Part shown: positions 24,774 through 34,265 of the stretch, one piece after another
How positions within the stretch are numbered: position 1 is the first letter of the stretch
Layout: every line of letters begins with the position of its first letter
NCBI RefSeq assembly: GCF_017426725.1
Contig: NZ_JAERMS010000012.1
Span: forward strand, 1 to 64,000
DNA from: Prevotella illustrans
GTDB taxonomy: Bacteria > Bacteroidota > Bacteroidia > Bacteroidales > Bacteroidaceae
Direction: 5' to 3'
DNA: 64,000 nucleotides
Program-made: the position numbers and the translations under genes
The notes under the pieces: generated by a model
The model's input: the letters and a program-made list of their open reading frames with translations, nothing else
Database searches by the model: none
Told to the model about the DNA's origin: nothing

Positions 24774-24820
24774 AAGGATTTGATGTTTATTGTTAAAACT
24801 TGAGTAAACGATTTATCAGG

Positions 24821-26011
24821 TTAGAATTTGAAGATACCCATGATTTGAAGCTTACTTGAGCTTGACTTGTCGTTGTTGCTTACCTTGGCGTCGTCGGTAT
24901 AGTTGCTAAGCATGTAGTTGGCTTGGAACTTTAAACGGGCCGTCGCATGATAAGTAAGGCCGAGCAGAATCTGGTCGTAGTTGTTAAGACTGGCATTATT
25001 CACCTTGTCGCGATACAGAGAGTAGCGAACGACGGGCAGCCATTTGCCTACATGGTAGCCGGCAAGCGCGTAGAAACCATCTTCTTTAACGATGGCGTTG
25101 CCGTCCTTGCTCGACCCGATATGGCCGTATTCAGCACGCAAGTCGAGTCCCTGTGGATCGTTATACCACGCGCCGAAGATATAACGCGTCATATCCTGAT
25201 TCTTGTAAGCTACGCTGTTGATGGTGCCATCATATTCGCCCCAGTTGAAAGAAGCTTTCACGTTGAAATTCTTCATCGGGCGAACGGTTACGGCGGCGAC
25301 GAGATCTTTCGACTTGTTCTGGTCGTCTTTGCAAGGCAATGAACCATTACTCAACGACAAGTTGTAAGACAAGTAGTTGAATCCTTTGCCTGATGGAGCC
25401 AAATCGCCCATCAACATGACACCGAGGTCACGACCGTACTCAATGAAATCATAAGCATAGGTGTTACGGCATACCATACGATAGCAGATGTCGGAGAAAT
25501 CAACCGTTTCGAGCGTCGCGGGAGAGAGATCGTAGTTCTCAAAACCTAAAGGCAGATAGTATTGACCGGCACGAATCTTCAACGCGTCGTTCACTTTCAT
25601 CGTTGCGAAAGCATCCATCACTTGCAAGTTTTTCTGTCCGCGGCCATTGGTGGTGCCCGAGATTCCATTGAAAGCTTCAATCTGCAAACGGAAGCTGACA
25701 TTGTCAGTCACATAGCCATCAGCTATCAAACGCAGACGCTTGGCCTGAAATGAAGACGAGTGGTTGCCCAGACTGTTATACTGATAGCCTGTTTGCAGAT
25801 AGCCGGAGAGTTTAGGCAGCTTTTCCAGCGCCTTTTCCCAACCTGTCTTTTCGGCTGTGGTATTTTGCGTAGCCGTCACATTCGTTGTTTCAGGTGTCAC
25901 ATTTGTCGTTACAATTTCTTCTGTTTTGTCATTTGTAACAACATCACTTGCCTGTGCTGTCCCCGTAGATACAGCTATCAGTCCAAGAATGGAATAAAGA
26001 AGATGTTTCAT
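24821..26011 (-). CDS. OprO/OprP-family outer-membrane porin
   Basis: The 396-aa protein from ATG at 26011 has a signal peptide (MKHLLYSILGLIAVSTGTAQA), a Thr/Val-rich linker (~25-50) and a beta-barrel of the phosphate-selective porin O/P type. Typical strands are LSGYLQTGYQYN, RLRLIADGYVTDNVSFRLQI and IRAGQYYLPLGFE, and the C-terminal strand ends in LQIMGIFKF with terminal Phe. An earlier in-frame ATG (26080) would place 23 polar residues before the signal peptide and is rejected. It shares an operon with the propeller protein. Phosphate selectivity cannot be judged from sequence. Confidence 0.82.
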   Translation of the reverse strand: MKHLLYSILGLIAVSTGTAQASDVVTNDKTEEIVTTNVTPETTNVTATQNTTAEKTGWEKALEKLPKLSGYLQTGYQYNSLGNHSSSFQAKRLRLIADGYVTDNVSFRLQIEAFNGISGTTNGRGQKNLQVMDAFATMKVNDALKIRAGQYYLPLGFENYDLSPATLETVDFSDICYRMVCRNTYAYDFIEYGRDLGVMLMGDLAPSGKGFNYLSYNLSLSNGSLPCKDDQNKSKDLVAAVTVRPMKNFNVKASFNWGEYDGTINSVAYKNQDMTRYIFGAWYNDPQGLDLRAEYGHIGSSKDGNAIVKEDGFYALAGYHVGKWLPVVRYSLYRDKVNNASLNNYDQILLGLTYHATARLKFQANYMLSNYTDDAKVSNNDKSSSSKLQIMGIFKF

Positions 26012-26219
26012 AATAATTGTTTTAAGTTTATAAAAAATAGTCCTTGATTTAGTGTTAGGCATAAAGCGGATTGGCCGCAAATGCTCTTGTTTTTACGATA
26101 CGAATATAATAGAAATCTGATGGAGATATTCTTTTCGTGCTGTTGATTTCTTTTATTTTAAGTGAAATAAACCTATATTAAGTTAAGAATACTGCTTATA
26201 AACATATTTTGTGTGTAAA

Positions 26220-26259
26220 CGCAAGCCAATTCTTTTATTACGCAAAGAATCGACTTGCG
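26220..26259 (-). terminator. Hairpin downstream of the BACON/SusCD block
   Basis: Inverted repeat CGCAAG ... CTTGCG (26220-26225 with 26254-26259) extends inward with AATTCTTT/AAAGAAT pairing. It lies about 40 bp past the stop of the BACON lipoprotein gene. There is no long T run, so it is a moderate terminator candidate. Confidence 0.45.
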
Positions 26260-26300
26260 AAAACTGCCAATATAAAAACTTTCACCTTTCTATTTATAAG

Positions 26301-27560
26301 CTACTGTTGTTCTTGCACTTTGATATTGTCTAAGAGCAAACGGTTCTTTCCCTGACCTATACCCTTGAGATCGCGGCCCCATTTAGAACCGCCGACAAAG
26401 ACAATCTTGGTATCGGCTGTAGCGCCATTGATCGTGAATTGATACTTGCTGTCAGGCTCTGTCCATGGGTTGTAGCCCTCACCATGTTCACTCTTGGGTG
26501 AATCGGGGAAGACAGTAATCTCGAAGACCGCCACGTTGTAAGTAGCTCCACCGATAGAAATTTTGCCCATGTTGTCGGCCACGATGGTACCTGGGCCAAT
26601 CAAGCCAACGCTCAGTACGCCATCGTCTTTCTTTCCGTTGCCGGCCATATAGCCAATACACTGGAATGAAACATTTACGTTGGCGCTACCCTTGATGGCC
26701 GTGAGTGCCGGTGAAACAAGGTCGCCGGCGTAGTTTGTCTTACCTATCTTGGTATAACCACGGCCGCCATACATCGCTTCGCCTAACGTTGTCCAACCCA
26801 TGGCCTTCTCTCCCTCACTCCATTTGGTGAAGTTTACTTCCGGATAGTTATAGTAGTAATCTTCCTTACCTTCCTGTAGCCAGTCGAACCGCTCATTGAG
26901 AATAATACCGGGAGCCGATTGGGTGAGAATGGTAGACGATACCAGGTTGCTGAACTCGCCGTCACCTTGACAAGTGATGGTAACGCTACGCTTGTCGTCG
27001 GTATTCTTGGTGAGTGAGATATAGACGGTATCTTTGCCCACAGAATCAATCTTAGCCCAGTCGGTGGCTTCGATCGAAGCCTTCCAAGGCACATTGGAGG
27101 TTACGGCAATCTTGGTCTGACCGCCTGTTGGCAATGCAGTATAGCCTCCTTCGGCATTGACAAACGACAGCATTGGTACGTTTGCATCCTGCGCAATAGT
27201 GATGGTTTTTACTTTGTCGCCATTAGAATAGATATCTATATGCCCTTCACGGCCCTTGAAAGAAGGATTGGCATCTACCCAGTAGTAGAAGATACCGTCG
27301 TCTTCACCTTCGTCGATGAAGGTATGAAGCCACCGGCCGTCTTCATTGGAGGTCTTCACGGTCCAGCCCCTGTTGGAGCGAATGACAACGGGCGCCATCT
27401 TATCTTTCGTGATTCCATCGATCCCTACATTTACGGTTTCTATGTTACCGTCGAACGTATAGTAGGGGGCGCCATTGTCCTTGGAGTCATCCGAGCAGGA
27501 ATTCACAAAAAATGATCCCAGCAGGAATACGCCAAACATGAATATATTCTTTGTTTTCAT
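26301..27560 (-). CDS. BACON-domain surface lipoprotein
   Basis: This 419-aa protein has a lipoprotein signal (VNSCSDD, lipid-modified Cys at ~22). Two BACON-like beta-sandwich domains follow, at ~50-115 (SNRGWTVKTSNEDGRW) and ~130-215 (TSNVPWKASIEATDWAKID). The C-terminal ~200 residues look like a jelly-roll ligand-binding domain, ending in LLLDNIKVQEQ. In SusCD loci such proteins are surface accessory binders. It is the last gene of the block, 18 bp after SusD. The ligand is unknown; the phosphoesterase and Glp neighbours argue for a phosphate-containing lipid or glycan. Confidence 0.82.
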   Translation of the reverse strand: MKTKNIFMFGVFLLGSFFVNSCSDDSKDNGAPYYTFDGNIETVNVGIDGITKDKMAPVVIRSNRGWTVKTSNEDGRWLHTFIDEGEDDGIFYYWVDANPSFKGREGHIDIYSNGDKVKTITIAQDANVPMLSFVNAEGGYTALPTGGQTKIAVTSNVPWKASIEATDWAKIDSVGKDTVYISLTKNTDDKRSVTITCQGDGEFSNLVSSTILTQSAPGIILNERFDWLQEGKEDYYYNYPEVNFTKWSEGEKAMGWTTLGEAMYGGRGYTKIGKTNYAGDLVSPALTAIKGSANVNVSFQCIGYMAGNGKKDDGVLSVGLIGPGTIVADNMGKISIGGATYNVAVFEITVFPDSPKSEHGEGYNPWTEPDSKYQFTINGATADTKIVFVGGSKWGRDLKGIGQGKNRLLLDNIKVQEQQ

Positions 27561-27578
27561 TATACTATATTTTGAGGA

Positions 27579-29156
27579 TTATTTTCCTGATTCGATTGCT
27601 TTTTTACTCCACCAGAGTGGTGTCTTCATGTCGTTTTCACCTCCCATACGCTTGAGCGCTGTTTCTGCATTCACGCGATTAGTAGCGATAGTCGTGTTGG
27701 GATAGGCAAAACGAGTGGGGAGAATGCCGTCATTCATGAACGACTCGTCGACCGTGAGAACGGGATAACCTGTGCGACGGTATTCTATCCAGCCTTCCAT
27801 GCCAACCATGAAGGCAGCCAGATAGCGCTGGTTACCGATAAGTTCGAGCTTATCAGCGGCATTATCCCATGACGCGAGGGGTGTTTGAAGAAACTCCTCG
27901 ACAGCCTCGTCGGTGATAAGATTCTGCGGTTCGGTAACGATTCCGTAGTCAGACCATTTCTTCAACGACGCTTTCACGCCGTTGAGATAGTGGTTTTTGG
28001 CCACCTCTTCGCCACCATTGATCCAGCCTCTCATGGCTGCTTCGGCTAAGATAAACTCAACTTCGGAGTAGTCCATGAACCATTCGTCGGCATTATTGCG
28101 CAGGAACGTGGTCACATTCAGGTTGGCACCGCCGCCAAAGTCGCTTTTTCCAATGTTCACGCCACAATAAGACCAGTAGCCGACTTTGGCTTGTTGCATG
28201 AAGATTTGCAGACGGGGGTCGATATTGAGGTCTACCTTTTCGTCATCGACTTTCTTCTGTACCATGAGCATGATCAGATTCTTGGTTGCACGATAGCAAT
28301 TGATTCCATCTTTGGTATACTCTTGCGGATCGAACTCACTGTAGTAAGGAGCGATGGCTGAGAATTTCACGGTGGCGTTCTCTTCGCTTGAAGCGATGAT
28401 AGGATAATTGGCTGCGTCGGTAACGATCTCATTGATCTTCTGAATCACGTTTTTACCGTCGCTTGCAATGGTCGACGGTCGGCCACTGATACGACAAAGC
28501 AGGCGTAGGTAGAGTGAGTTGTTGAACTTACGCCACTTCATCATGTCGAAACCATACATGCCATCGAGCGTTTTGATGGATTTGCTTACTTCAGGATTGG
28601 TGGCATATATCTTGTTGGCAGCCTCCAGGTCGGCAAACATCTCTTTATAGACGTCTTCCTGTGAATCGAAGACTGGCGTTTTCACTCCCTCGGCAGCTTT
28701 GAAAGCCTCAGCATAGGGAATGTCGCCAAAAATATCGGTCAGCCCATCCATATACATCACTTTCAAGGTCAGGGCTACGGCTTCAAGCGGTTTATTGCCT
28801 TGCTTCGTTGCCAGGCGGTACATTTCCTGGGCGTTGGAAGCATACTTGGCATAAGTTCTCCACACGCTGGCCCAGTTGCTGTCACCGATATCGTATTTGT
28901 AGACGCGGCCCATCGTGTTACCGGTCAGGGCTACATACTGTGCTAACTCGTTGTTCCAGTTGTAGCTGTAGTAAGTCAGGAAGTTGGCACCTCCGTAGAG
29001 TAGCGGTTCAAACATGGAACTGGCAGCCATCTTACCGCTTTCTACGGTAATCTTATTGGGGTTTGTATTGGTTTGATCGAAGTTGTCTGTACACCCCGTC
29101 GCCATCATTAGTCCACACGCCAACATAGCGATTGAAGAATATTTGATAGTTCTCAT
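27579..29156 (-). CDS. SusD-like surface lipoprotein
   Basis: This 525-aa protein has a lipobox (MMATGCTDN) and the SusD-like_2/RagB pattern: DNFDQTNTNPNKI near the N-terminus, TPR-like helices with ALTLKVMYMDGLTDIFGDIPYAEAF (~115-140) and a C-terminal GNQRYLAAFMVGMEGWIEYRRTGYP. It captures ligand outside the outer membrane and acts as the lid of the SusC transporter encoded 6 bp upstream. No truncation is seen. Confidence 0.92.
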   Translation of the reverse strand: MRTIKYSSIAMLACGLMMATGCTDNFDQTNTNPNKITVESGKMAASSMFEPLLYGGANFLTYYSYNWNNELAQYVALTGNTMGRVYKYDIGDSNWASVWRTYAKYASNAQEMYRLATKQGNKPLEAVALTLKVMYMDGLTDIFGDIPYAEAFKAAEGVKTPVFDSQEDVYKEMFADLEAANKIYATNPEVSKSIKTLDGMYGFDMMKWRKFNNSLYLRLLCRISGRPSTIASDGKNVIQKINEIVTDAANYPIIASSEENATVKFSAIAPYYSEFDPQEYTKDGINCYRATKNLIMLMVQKKVDDEKVDLNIDPRLQIFMQQAKVGYWSYCGVNIGKSDFGGGANLNVTTFLRNNADEWFMDYSEVEFILAEAAMRGWINGGEEVAKNHYLNGVKASLKKWSDYGIVTEPQNLITDEAVEEFLQTPLASWDNAADKLELIGNQRYLAAFMVGMEGWIEYRRTGYPVLTVDESFMNDGILPTRFAYPNTTIATNRVNAETALKRMGGENDMKTPLWWSKKAIESGK

Positions 29157-29162
29157 GATTGG

Positions 29163-32100
29163 TCAGAATGAAAATTTAACATTAATACCATAAGTACGGG
29201 TCATCGGGAACGACATCGTTTCAATACCGGCGTGGATTTCGCCGTTGTTGACCATGGCCGTTTCAGGATCGTACTGCGGGAAACTGGTGAGACAGAACAG
29301 GTTGGTGGCATAGATACCGAAGCTGGCATCTGACAGGAACTTGGTCTGCCTACAGATTTTCTTGGGCAGAGAATAGTCGAGACGAACTTCCTTCATCTTG
29401 AAGTATGATGTGCTGAAGGTGTTCTCTTCACAGTTATTGCGATTCCAGACATAGGTGTTATAGTAGTTGGCTGCATTGGCAAAGACAGTGGTGTTAAGCT
29501 TATACACGCCTTCCTCGCCTGTTGCCTGCACGCCATTGACTACCATTCCGTCGTAGCGACCCTTCAATGAATTCTTCAATTTGCCTTGATAGGAAAGGGC
29601 AAAGTTGGTCACTGAATAGCAATGGCCGCCATATTGACCCGCGAACGACATGCTGAGGTTCCAATTCTTATAGCGGATATTCGTATTCAAACCGCCGGTC
29701 CAGTCGGGATTCACCTTGCCTAAGTCCTTCAGCGTGCTGCGATCGAGCTCGGGATAACCTTGCTTATTGATGATTTTCATGCCGCTGCAGTCTACCTTAT
29801 TACCATTTTCGTCCAAATAGTAAGATCCCTTCGGAGCACGTTTATAGCCTGCGCCATAAAGATGATACATTTCTTTTCCTAAGTAGGAATATACATAGAC
29901 GCGGTTGCCTATGGTGGTTCCCATGTCGGTTTGATACGGAGTCTGTGGATCCCAGTCGTTTTGCAACTTTTCAAGACGGTTCCAATTCTTCGACCAGTTG
30001 ATGTTCACGTTCCATTCCCAGTCGCGGTTCTTGATCGGCGTGAAGCCCAAAGTAAGCTCAAGTCCCTTGCTGCTGATCTCACCGGCATTGATGGTATAGC
30101 CTGTCGCGCCTGTAATCTGGTCGGCCGCTACATTCACAATCTGGTTGGTCGTACTGGTAGAATAAACCGTAAAATCGAAGCTGACACGCCCCCCAAAGAG
30201 CTTTCCTTCCAAACCTCCTTCCCAACTTTCTTCATTCTCAGGCTTGATCATAGCGTCCGGAATGGTAGGGCTGATCGTGTAGCCGCCGTAATAGCTCGTC
30301 GCGTTGTAGTAGCGGTCGAGCGAATAGGGTGACGTATCAGTACCGACATTGGCCCAGGAGAGCTTTAATTTCAGCATGTCTACCCATTTGGCTTTCTTGT
30401 CGAAATTGAATACTTTGTCGAGCAAGATACTGGTAGAAACCGACGGATAGTTGTAAGAGCGGTTGCCGGCGCTCAGCGTTGATGACCAGTCGTTACGGTC
30501 GGTGAATTCCAAATAGTAGGTGTTGTCCCAACTGAATGACGCGAAACCATAGAAACTGTTCACTTTCTTCTTGGAATGATAGCTGAATACCTCGGGACTA
30601 TAGCCTGAAGGAACATTATATACGTTGTAAACTCCGTCGTTCTGAAGTTTGTTCAGTGTCACGCGATTGTTATAATACTTATAGTTCATGCTGTTGCCAC
30701 CAAACGAAACGTTGAAACCGAGACGGTCTCCGACGAGTTTATTATTCACGTAGTTGAGCAGGAAATCATTATTGATATTGTATACCCGGTTCACTTGCTC
30801 ACGATAGAAGCCCTGCAAATAGCCGGATGTGTAGAACGGTTTCTGCTGTGTACGCCACTGATCAGTCAGGTCGAGCGCGGAGCGAAGTTTCAGATTGAGC
30901 CCTTTAGCGAGCTTGATATTCAACGACACGTTGCCGTAAATACGGTTCCTGTTCAGCGCGTTCAGTTCTTCATATACGTTACGGTAAGGATTCAACGGTT
31001 GATCCGAGCGATAAACGAGACTCTTGCCGCCCGCGCCGTTGGCCAGATAGTTCTCTTCATTATACCTGCCGGCAAAGTATTCGTCTTTCCAAACGGACGC
31101 AGGTTGGTTCGTATAGCCCATGACGAGCGCGTAAATGGGGTTTTGCGAGGAATAGCCCGTTGCGGGAAGGTTGTCGCTTCGTTTGTTGAGGAAGTTGACA
31201 CGGCTTGACACACTGACCTTACTACTGATAGGACTGTCGAAAGCAATGGCCACCGCGTCGCTGACATAGCCTGTGTTGGGCATGATCCAGTCGTTGCGGG
31301 TGTCGGTCAAAGAGATGCGGGCAGTCGTGCCCTTACCGTTACCACCACTCACCGTGACATTGTTTCTGTAGGTCGTACCTGTTTGGAAGAAACCTTTATA
31401 CCAGTCGTCATTATACTGCCACGGCAGTGGAGTGTAGGTGTTGGTGTCCCAATTCTTTGAAAGATACTGATAGCGAAGTTTCGAAGCGTCGTATTTCTCA
31501 CCAAAGGCATATCGTGAAATGTGATCGGTCACGGCTACACCATCGGGTGTCTGTTCAGCCGTCAGCTCCCAGAAACTGAATGGCGCAAGTCCCATATCGG
31601 AGCCGGGACCGTAGGTTTTCTGAAAGTCGGGCCAATAACCGGCTTTCTCGAATGTTACGGAAGAGTTGACCGTGACGCCCCACCCTTTCTTTCCGCTGCC
31701 GCCCTTGGTCGTAATGACGATAGCGCCGTTACCGGCCATAGAACCATAGAGGGCTGTTGCGGCCGCGCCTTTCAGTACGGTGACCGACTCTATGTCCTCT
31801 GGGTTGATATCGCCCGCGCCGTTACCGAAGTCAACGGGCGCGTCCTGGTTGGCATAAGTCGAGCCGCTGCCCGTCGCAACCGTACCCGAATTGACAGGGA
31901 CACCATCGATGACGAAGAGCGCTTCACTGTTGCTATAGTTCAGAGAGTGGTCGCCACGCAGGGTGACACGCATCGAATTCATCGGGCCTGTGCCGGCGTC
32001 GACCATCGAAAGGCCCGCCACCTTGCCCTTCATGCTGTTCATCCAGTTACCGCTGACGGTCTTGGTCAAGTCGTCACCGGTCACTTTCGATACCGAGTAA

Positions 32101-32471
32101 CCCAATGATTTTTCCTCACGTTTGATACCCAGAGCCGTCACGACGACATCTTTCAGCGTCTTGGTGTCCTCGTGCATAACGACGGTCAGATGACGCTTGT
32201 TTCCAATTTTCATTTGTTGCGCGTCATAGCCCACATACGTGAAGCTCAATACAGGATCTTTTCCGGTCACCGTAATGGTGAAATTACCATCCATATCGGT
32301 AATGGCTCCGTTTTTAGTTCCAATTTGTTTCACCGTAACGCCAAGCAATGGGGTGGTTCCATCCGCGTCGAGAACCTTTCCCTTGACTTGAGTCTGCGCA
32401 GAGAGCGACATGGCGAAGACACACAAGAACCCCAGCAAGATCATTTGCTTTAGATTAGATAGTTGTTTCAT
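29163..32471 (-). CDS. SusC/RagA-type TonB-dependent outer-membrane transporter
   Basis: This 1102-aa protein has a signal peptide ending in LSLSAQT, then a carboxypeptidase-D-like regulatory domain (VKGKVLDADGTTPLLGVTV, ~28-105), the TonB plug with LKDVVVTALGIKREEKSLGY and ITTKGG (~110-260), and a 22-strand barrel ending TYGINVKFSF. It imports the ligand caught by SusD in a TonB/proton-motive-force-dependent way. It lies 56 bp after the phosphoesterase lipoprotein gene and just before susD. The neighbours suggest a glycerophosphate-related or other organophosphate ligand, which is inference. Confidence 0.94.
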   Translation of the reverse strand: MKQLSNLKQMILLGFLCVFAMSLSAQTQVKGKVLDADGTTPLLGVTVKQIGTKNGAITDMDGNFTITVTGKDPVLSFTYVGYDAQQMKIGNKRHLTVVMHEDTKTLKDVVVTALGIKREEKSLGYSVSKVTGDDLTKTVSGNWMNSMKGKVAGLSMVDAGTGPMNSMRVTLRGDHSLNYSNSEALFVIDGVPVNSGTVATGSGSTYANQDAPVDFGNGAGDINPEDIESVTVLKGAAATALYGSMAGNGAIVITTKGGSGKKGWGVTVNSSVTFEKAGYWPDFQKTYGPGSDMGLAPFSFWELTAEQTPDGVAVTDHISRYAFGEKYDASKLRYQYLSKNWDTNTYTPLPWQYNDDWYKGFFQTGTTYRNNVTVSGGNGKGTTARISLTDTRNDWIMPNTGYVSDAVAIAFDSPISSKVSVSSRVNFLNKRSDNLPATGYSSQNPIYALVMGYTNQPASVWKDEYFAGRYNEENYLANGAGGKSLVYRSDQPLNPYRNVYEELNALNRNRIYGNVSLNIKLAKGLNLKLRSALDLTDQWRTQQKPFYTSGYLQGFYREQVNRVYNINNDFLLNYVNNKLVGDRLGFNVSFGGNSMNYKYYNNRVTLNKLQNDGVYNVYNVPSGYSPEVFSYHSKKKVNSFYGFASFSWDNTYYLEFTDRNDWSSTLSAGNRSYNYPSVSTSILLDKVFNFDKKAKWVDMLKLKLSWANVGTDTSPYSLDRYYNATSYYGGYTISPTIPDAMIKPENEESWEGGLEGKLFGGRVSFDFTVYSTSTTNQIVNVAADQITGATGYTINAGEISSKGLELTLGFTPIKNRDWEWNVNINWSKNWNRLEKLQNDWDPQTPYQTDMGTTIGNRVYVYSYLGKEMYHLYGAGYKRAPKGSYYLDENGNKVDCSGMKIINKQGYPELDRSTLKDLGKVNPDWTGGLNTNIRYKNWNLSMSFAGQYGGHCYSVTNFALSYQGKLKNSLKGRYDGMVVNGVQATGEEGVYKLNTTVFANAANYYNTYVWNRNNCEENTFSTSYFKMKEVRLDYSLPKKICRQTKFLSDASFGIYATNLFCLTSFPQYDPETAMVNNGEIHAGIETMSFPMTRTYGINVKFSF

Positions 32472-32527
32472 GTTGTTTAGGTTTACAATTATTAAAGATT
32501 CTATTCGGTGTTGTTCGGTAGGCCGGG

Positions 32528-34240
32528 CTAACTCATGGAAAGCCCAAATGCTTTGGGACGTTTCATTTCTTCCTTGTAGACATGCCCGAAGCTATCCGTT
32601 ACTTTGATAGAGAGGGTCGAGGTAGTGCTTGCGGCTTTCACTTTGAACAGATGCGCGGTCTTGCTCGTAACGAAATCTGAGGTCGGGGTTTTGCCGGCCG
32701 CACAGCGTTGGGCCTCGTAGCTTAGTATATGAAGCGGATCGTAACCTGAGATTCGTGTCACGGACAACGCTTTGCCGTCTTCGGTCACTTCTATGCTCCA
32801 GCCTTTGTCATAGTTCCATACGTTGATGAGAACCTCGTTGTCGCTGCCGGCCTTGTCGTAGCCATGGGCGTAGCGGGCAAAGAGGTCGGTGTTTCCTTTT
32901 ACGTCGTCAGCGCCTATATACACCCGGTTCATGTCATACGTCCTGAACTGGTAATCCTTGTCAAAGCCCTTGCTTTTGTAGTACCATTCCGGATCGTTTC
33001 CATTGAACAGATAGACTCCATAGCCGCCCGGCGTTCCGTCGCAACATATATGCTGCTTGCCGGAAGTGAGCTTTCCCGTCCACCACCAAGTGGCGCAGAT
33101 GGCGCTCGTGTTGTGTTCGTGGATGTTGGGCAACGCCGCCACGTTGAAGTTGTCGTGCGTGTGTCCCGACAGAATGTGCACGTTTCTGTAGTCTTTCAGC
33201 AACGCCACCAAATCGTCGGCATTGGCCAGTTTGTACCTTACAGTCAGGTTTCCCTTATCGTCCAACCCGGGAATCCGGTAGAGCGGCGCGTGAAACGCGA
33301 TGACTAAGGGCTGCGTCTTATCCTTCACAAGGGCCAGATCTTTTTTCAGCCAGGCCATCTGCTCCTCAATGATGGTCGTGTAATAGCTCCTGTCACCGAT
33401 CTTTCCAAGGGCGGCCCCCGCATTGAAGTATTGAATATCGTCGAGAACGACATAATGAACGTTGCCCGCATTGAAAGAGTAATACACGGGGAAGCAGTCG
33501 ATGAAAGCCTTTTCCGCCAGCCAGTCATCGGCATAATAAGGGTCGTTGTCGTGGTTTCCCATGCAGTGAAAGAACGGGGCGTCTATCTTCTTGGTCTGTT
33601 GCATGGCCTCGGCGATGGCAAAATTGTTTTCATACCAGAAAAGATCCCAGCTCTCATCGCCCAGGCTCAGGCCATAAACCTTATATCCTTGCTGCCGAAG
33701 TTGACCGATCGTCATATTAATGTCCGTCGCCACGGTAGCGAACTGCTTCAAATCTTCCGTGCGGTTGGCTAAGTGAAAATCGGCCATGGCGATGACGGCG
33801 TGCTTTTGATTGTCCGCTTTCTCCAATTCAAAGTCCTGCCGTTCCACGGTGGAAGTCTTCACCGAGTTGACTTTTCTGAAGAAATCGGGCACGTTGCCGT
33901 TCTTGTTTTTCACCTCATAGCCGGCCGGAATCGTGATAAACACGTAGCCATACTTTTTCTTCGAAGGCAAGTAGTACACTCCGTTGTCGCCGGTAACCGT
34001 CACCTCTATTCCGTCCGAAACCTCCACTCCTGCCAGTCCCCGGCCTTGGCAGGTCACCCTTCCTTTAAGAGTCATTCCTTCCTTGTCGGGAACGACCGTC
34101 TCCTGTCCGGGCTTATCGGGTGTCGTGTTCGCCTTTCCGGAGTCCGCCCCCGAGCAAGCAGTCGAACCTCCCGTGAGGATGCTGACCACAAGTAGCAGAA
34201 TCGCATAGGTTGATTTCCAAAAGTCTCTGTATCGTTTCAT
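32528..34240 (-). CDS. Calcineurin-like metallophosphoesterase lipoprotein
   Basis: This 570-aa protein has a lipoprotein signal (TGGSTACSGAD). Domains in order: an N-terminal beta-sandwich (Metallophos_N, ~55-130), the calcineurin-like core (~150-390) and a C-terminal beta domain (Metallophos_C, ~400-560). The metal ligands are intact: MADFHLAN, LGDESWD, MGNHDND, AFHAPLY and LSGHTHDN. It should hydrolyse phosphomono- or diesters in the periplasm or at the surface. It sits between the HAD phosphatase and SusC in the same direction, so it probably processes the substrate of this locus. No GDPD-type glycerophosphodiesterase is present, so it may fill that role. Confidence 0.87.
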   Translation of the reverse strand: MKRYRDFWKSTYAILLLVVSILTGGSTACSGADSGKANTTPDKPGQETVVPDKEGMTLKGRVTCQGRGLAGVEVSDGIEVTVTGDNGVYYLPSKKKYGYVFITIPAGYEVKNKNGNVPDFFRKVNSVKTSTVERQDFELEKADNQKHAVIAMADFHLANRTEDLKQFATVATDINMTIGQLRQQGYKVYGLSLGDESWDLFWYENNFAIAEAMQQTKKIDAPFFHCMGNHDNDPYYADDWLAEKAFIDCFPVYYSFNAGNVHYVVLDDIQYFNAGAALGKIGDRSYYTTIIEEQMAWLKKDLALVKDKTQPLVIAFHAPLYRIPGLDDKGNLTVRYKLANADDLVALLKDYRNVHILSGHTHDNFNVAALPNIHEHNTSAICATWWWTGKLTSGKQHICCDGTPGGYGVYLFNGNDPEWYYKSKGFDKDYQFRTYDMNRVYIGADDVKGNTDLFARYAHGYDKAGSDNEVLINVWNYDKGWSIEVTEDGKALSVTRISGYDPLHILSYEAQRCAAGKTPTSDFVTSKTAHLFKVKAASTTSTLSIKVTDSFGHVYKEEMKRPKAFGLSMS

Positions 34241-34265
34241 CGTTAAACCTCCTTTCTTATCCTAT

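Noticed and set aside
31521..32108. 195-codon plus-strand frame
   Set aside because: It lies antisense to the SusC plug region and has no recognisable motif or start signal.
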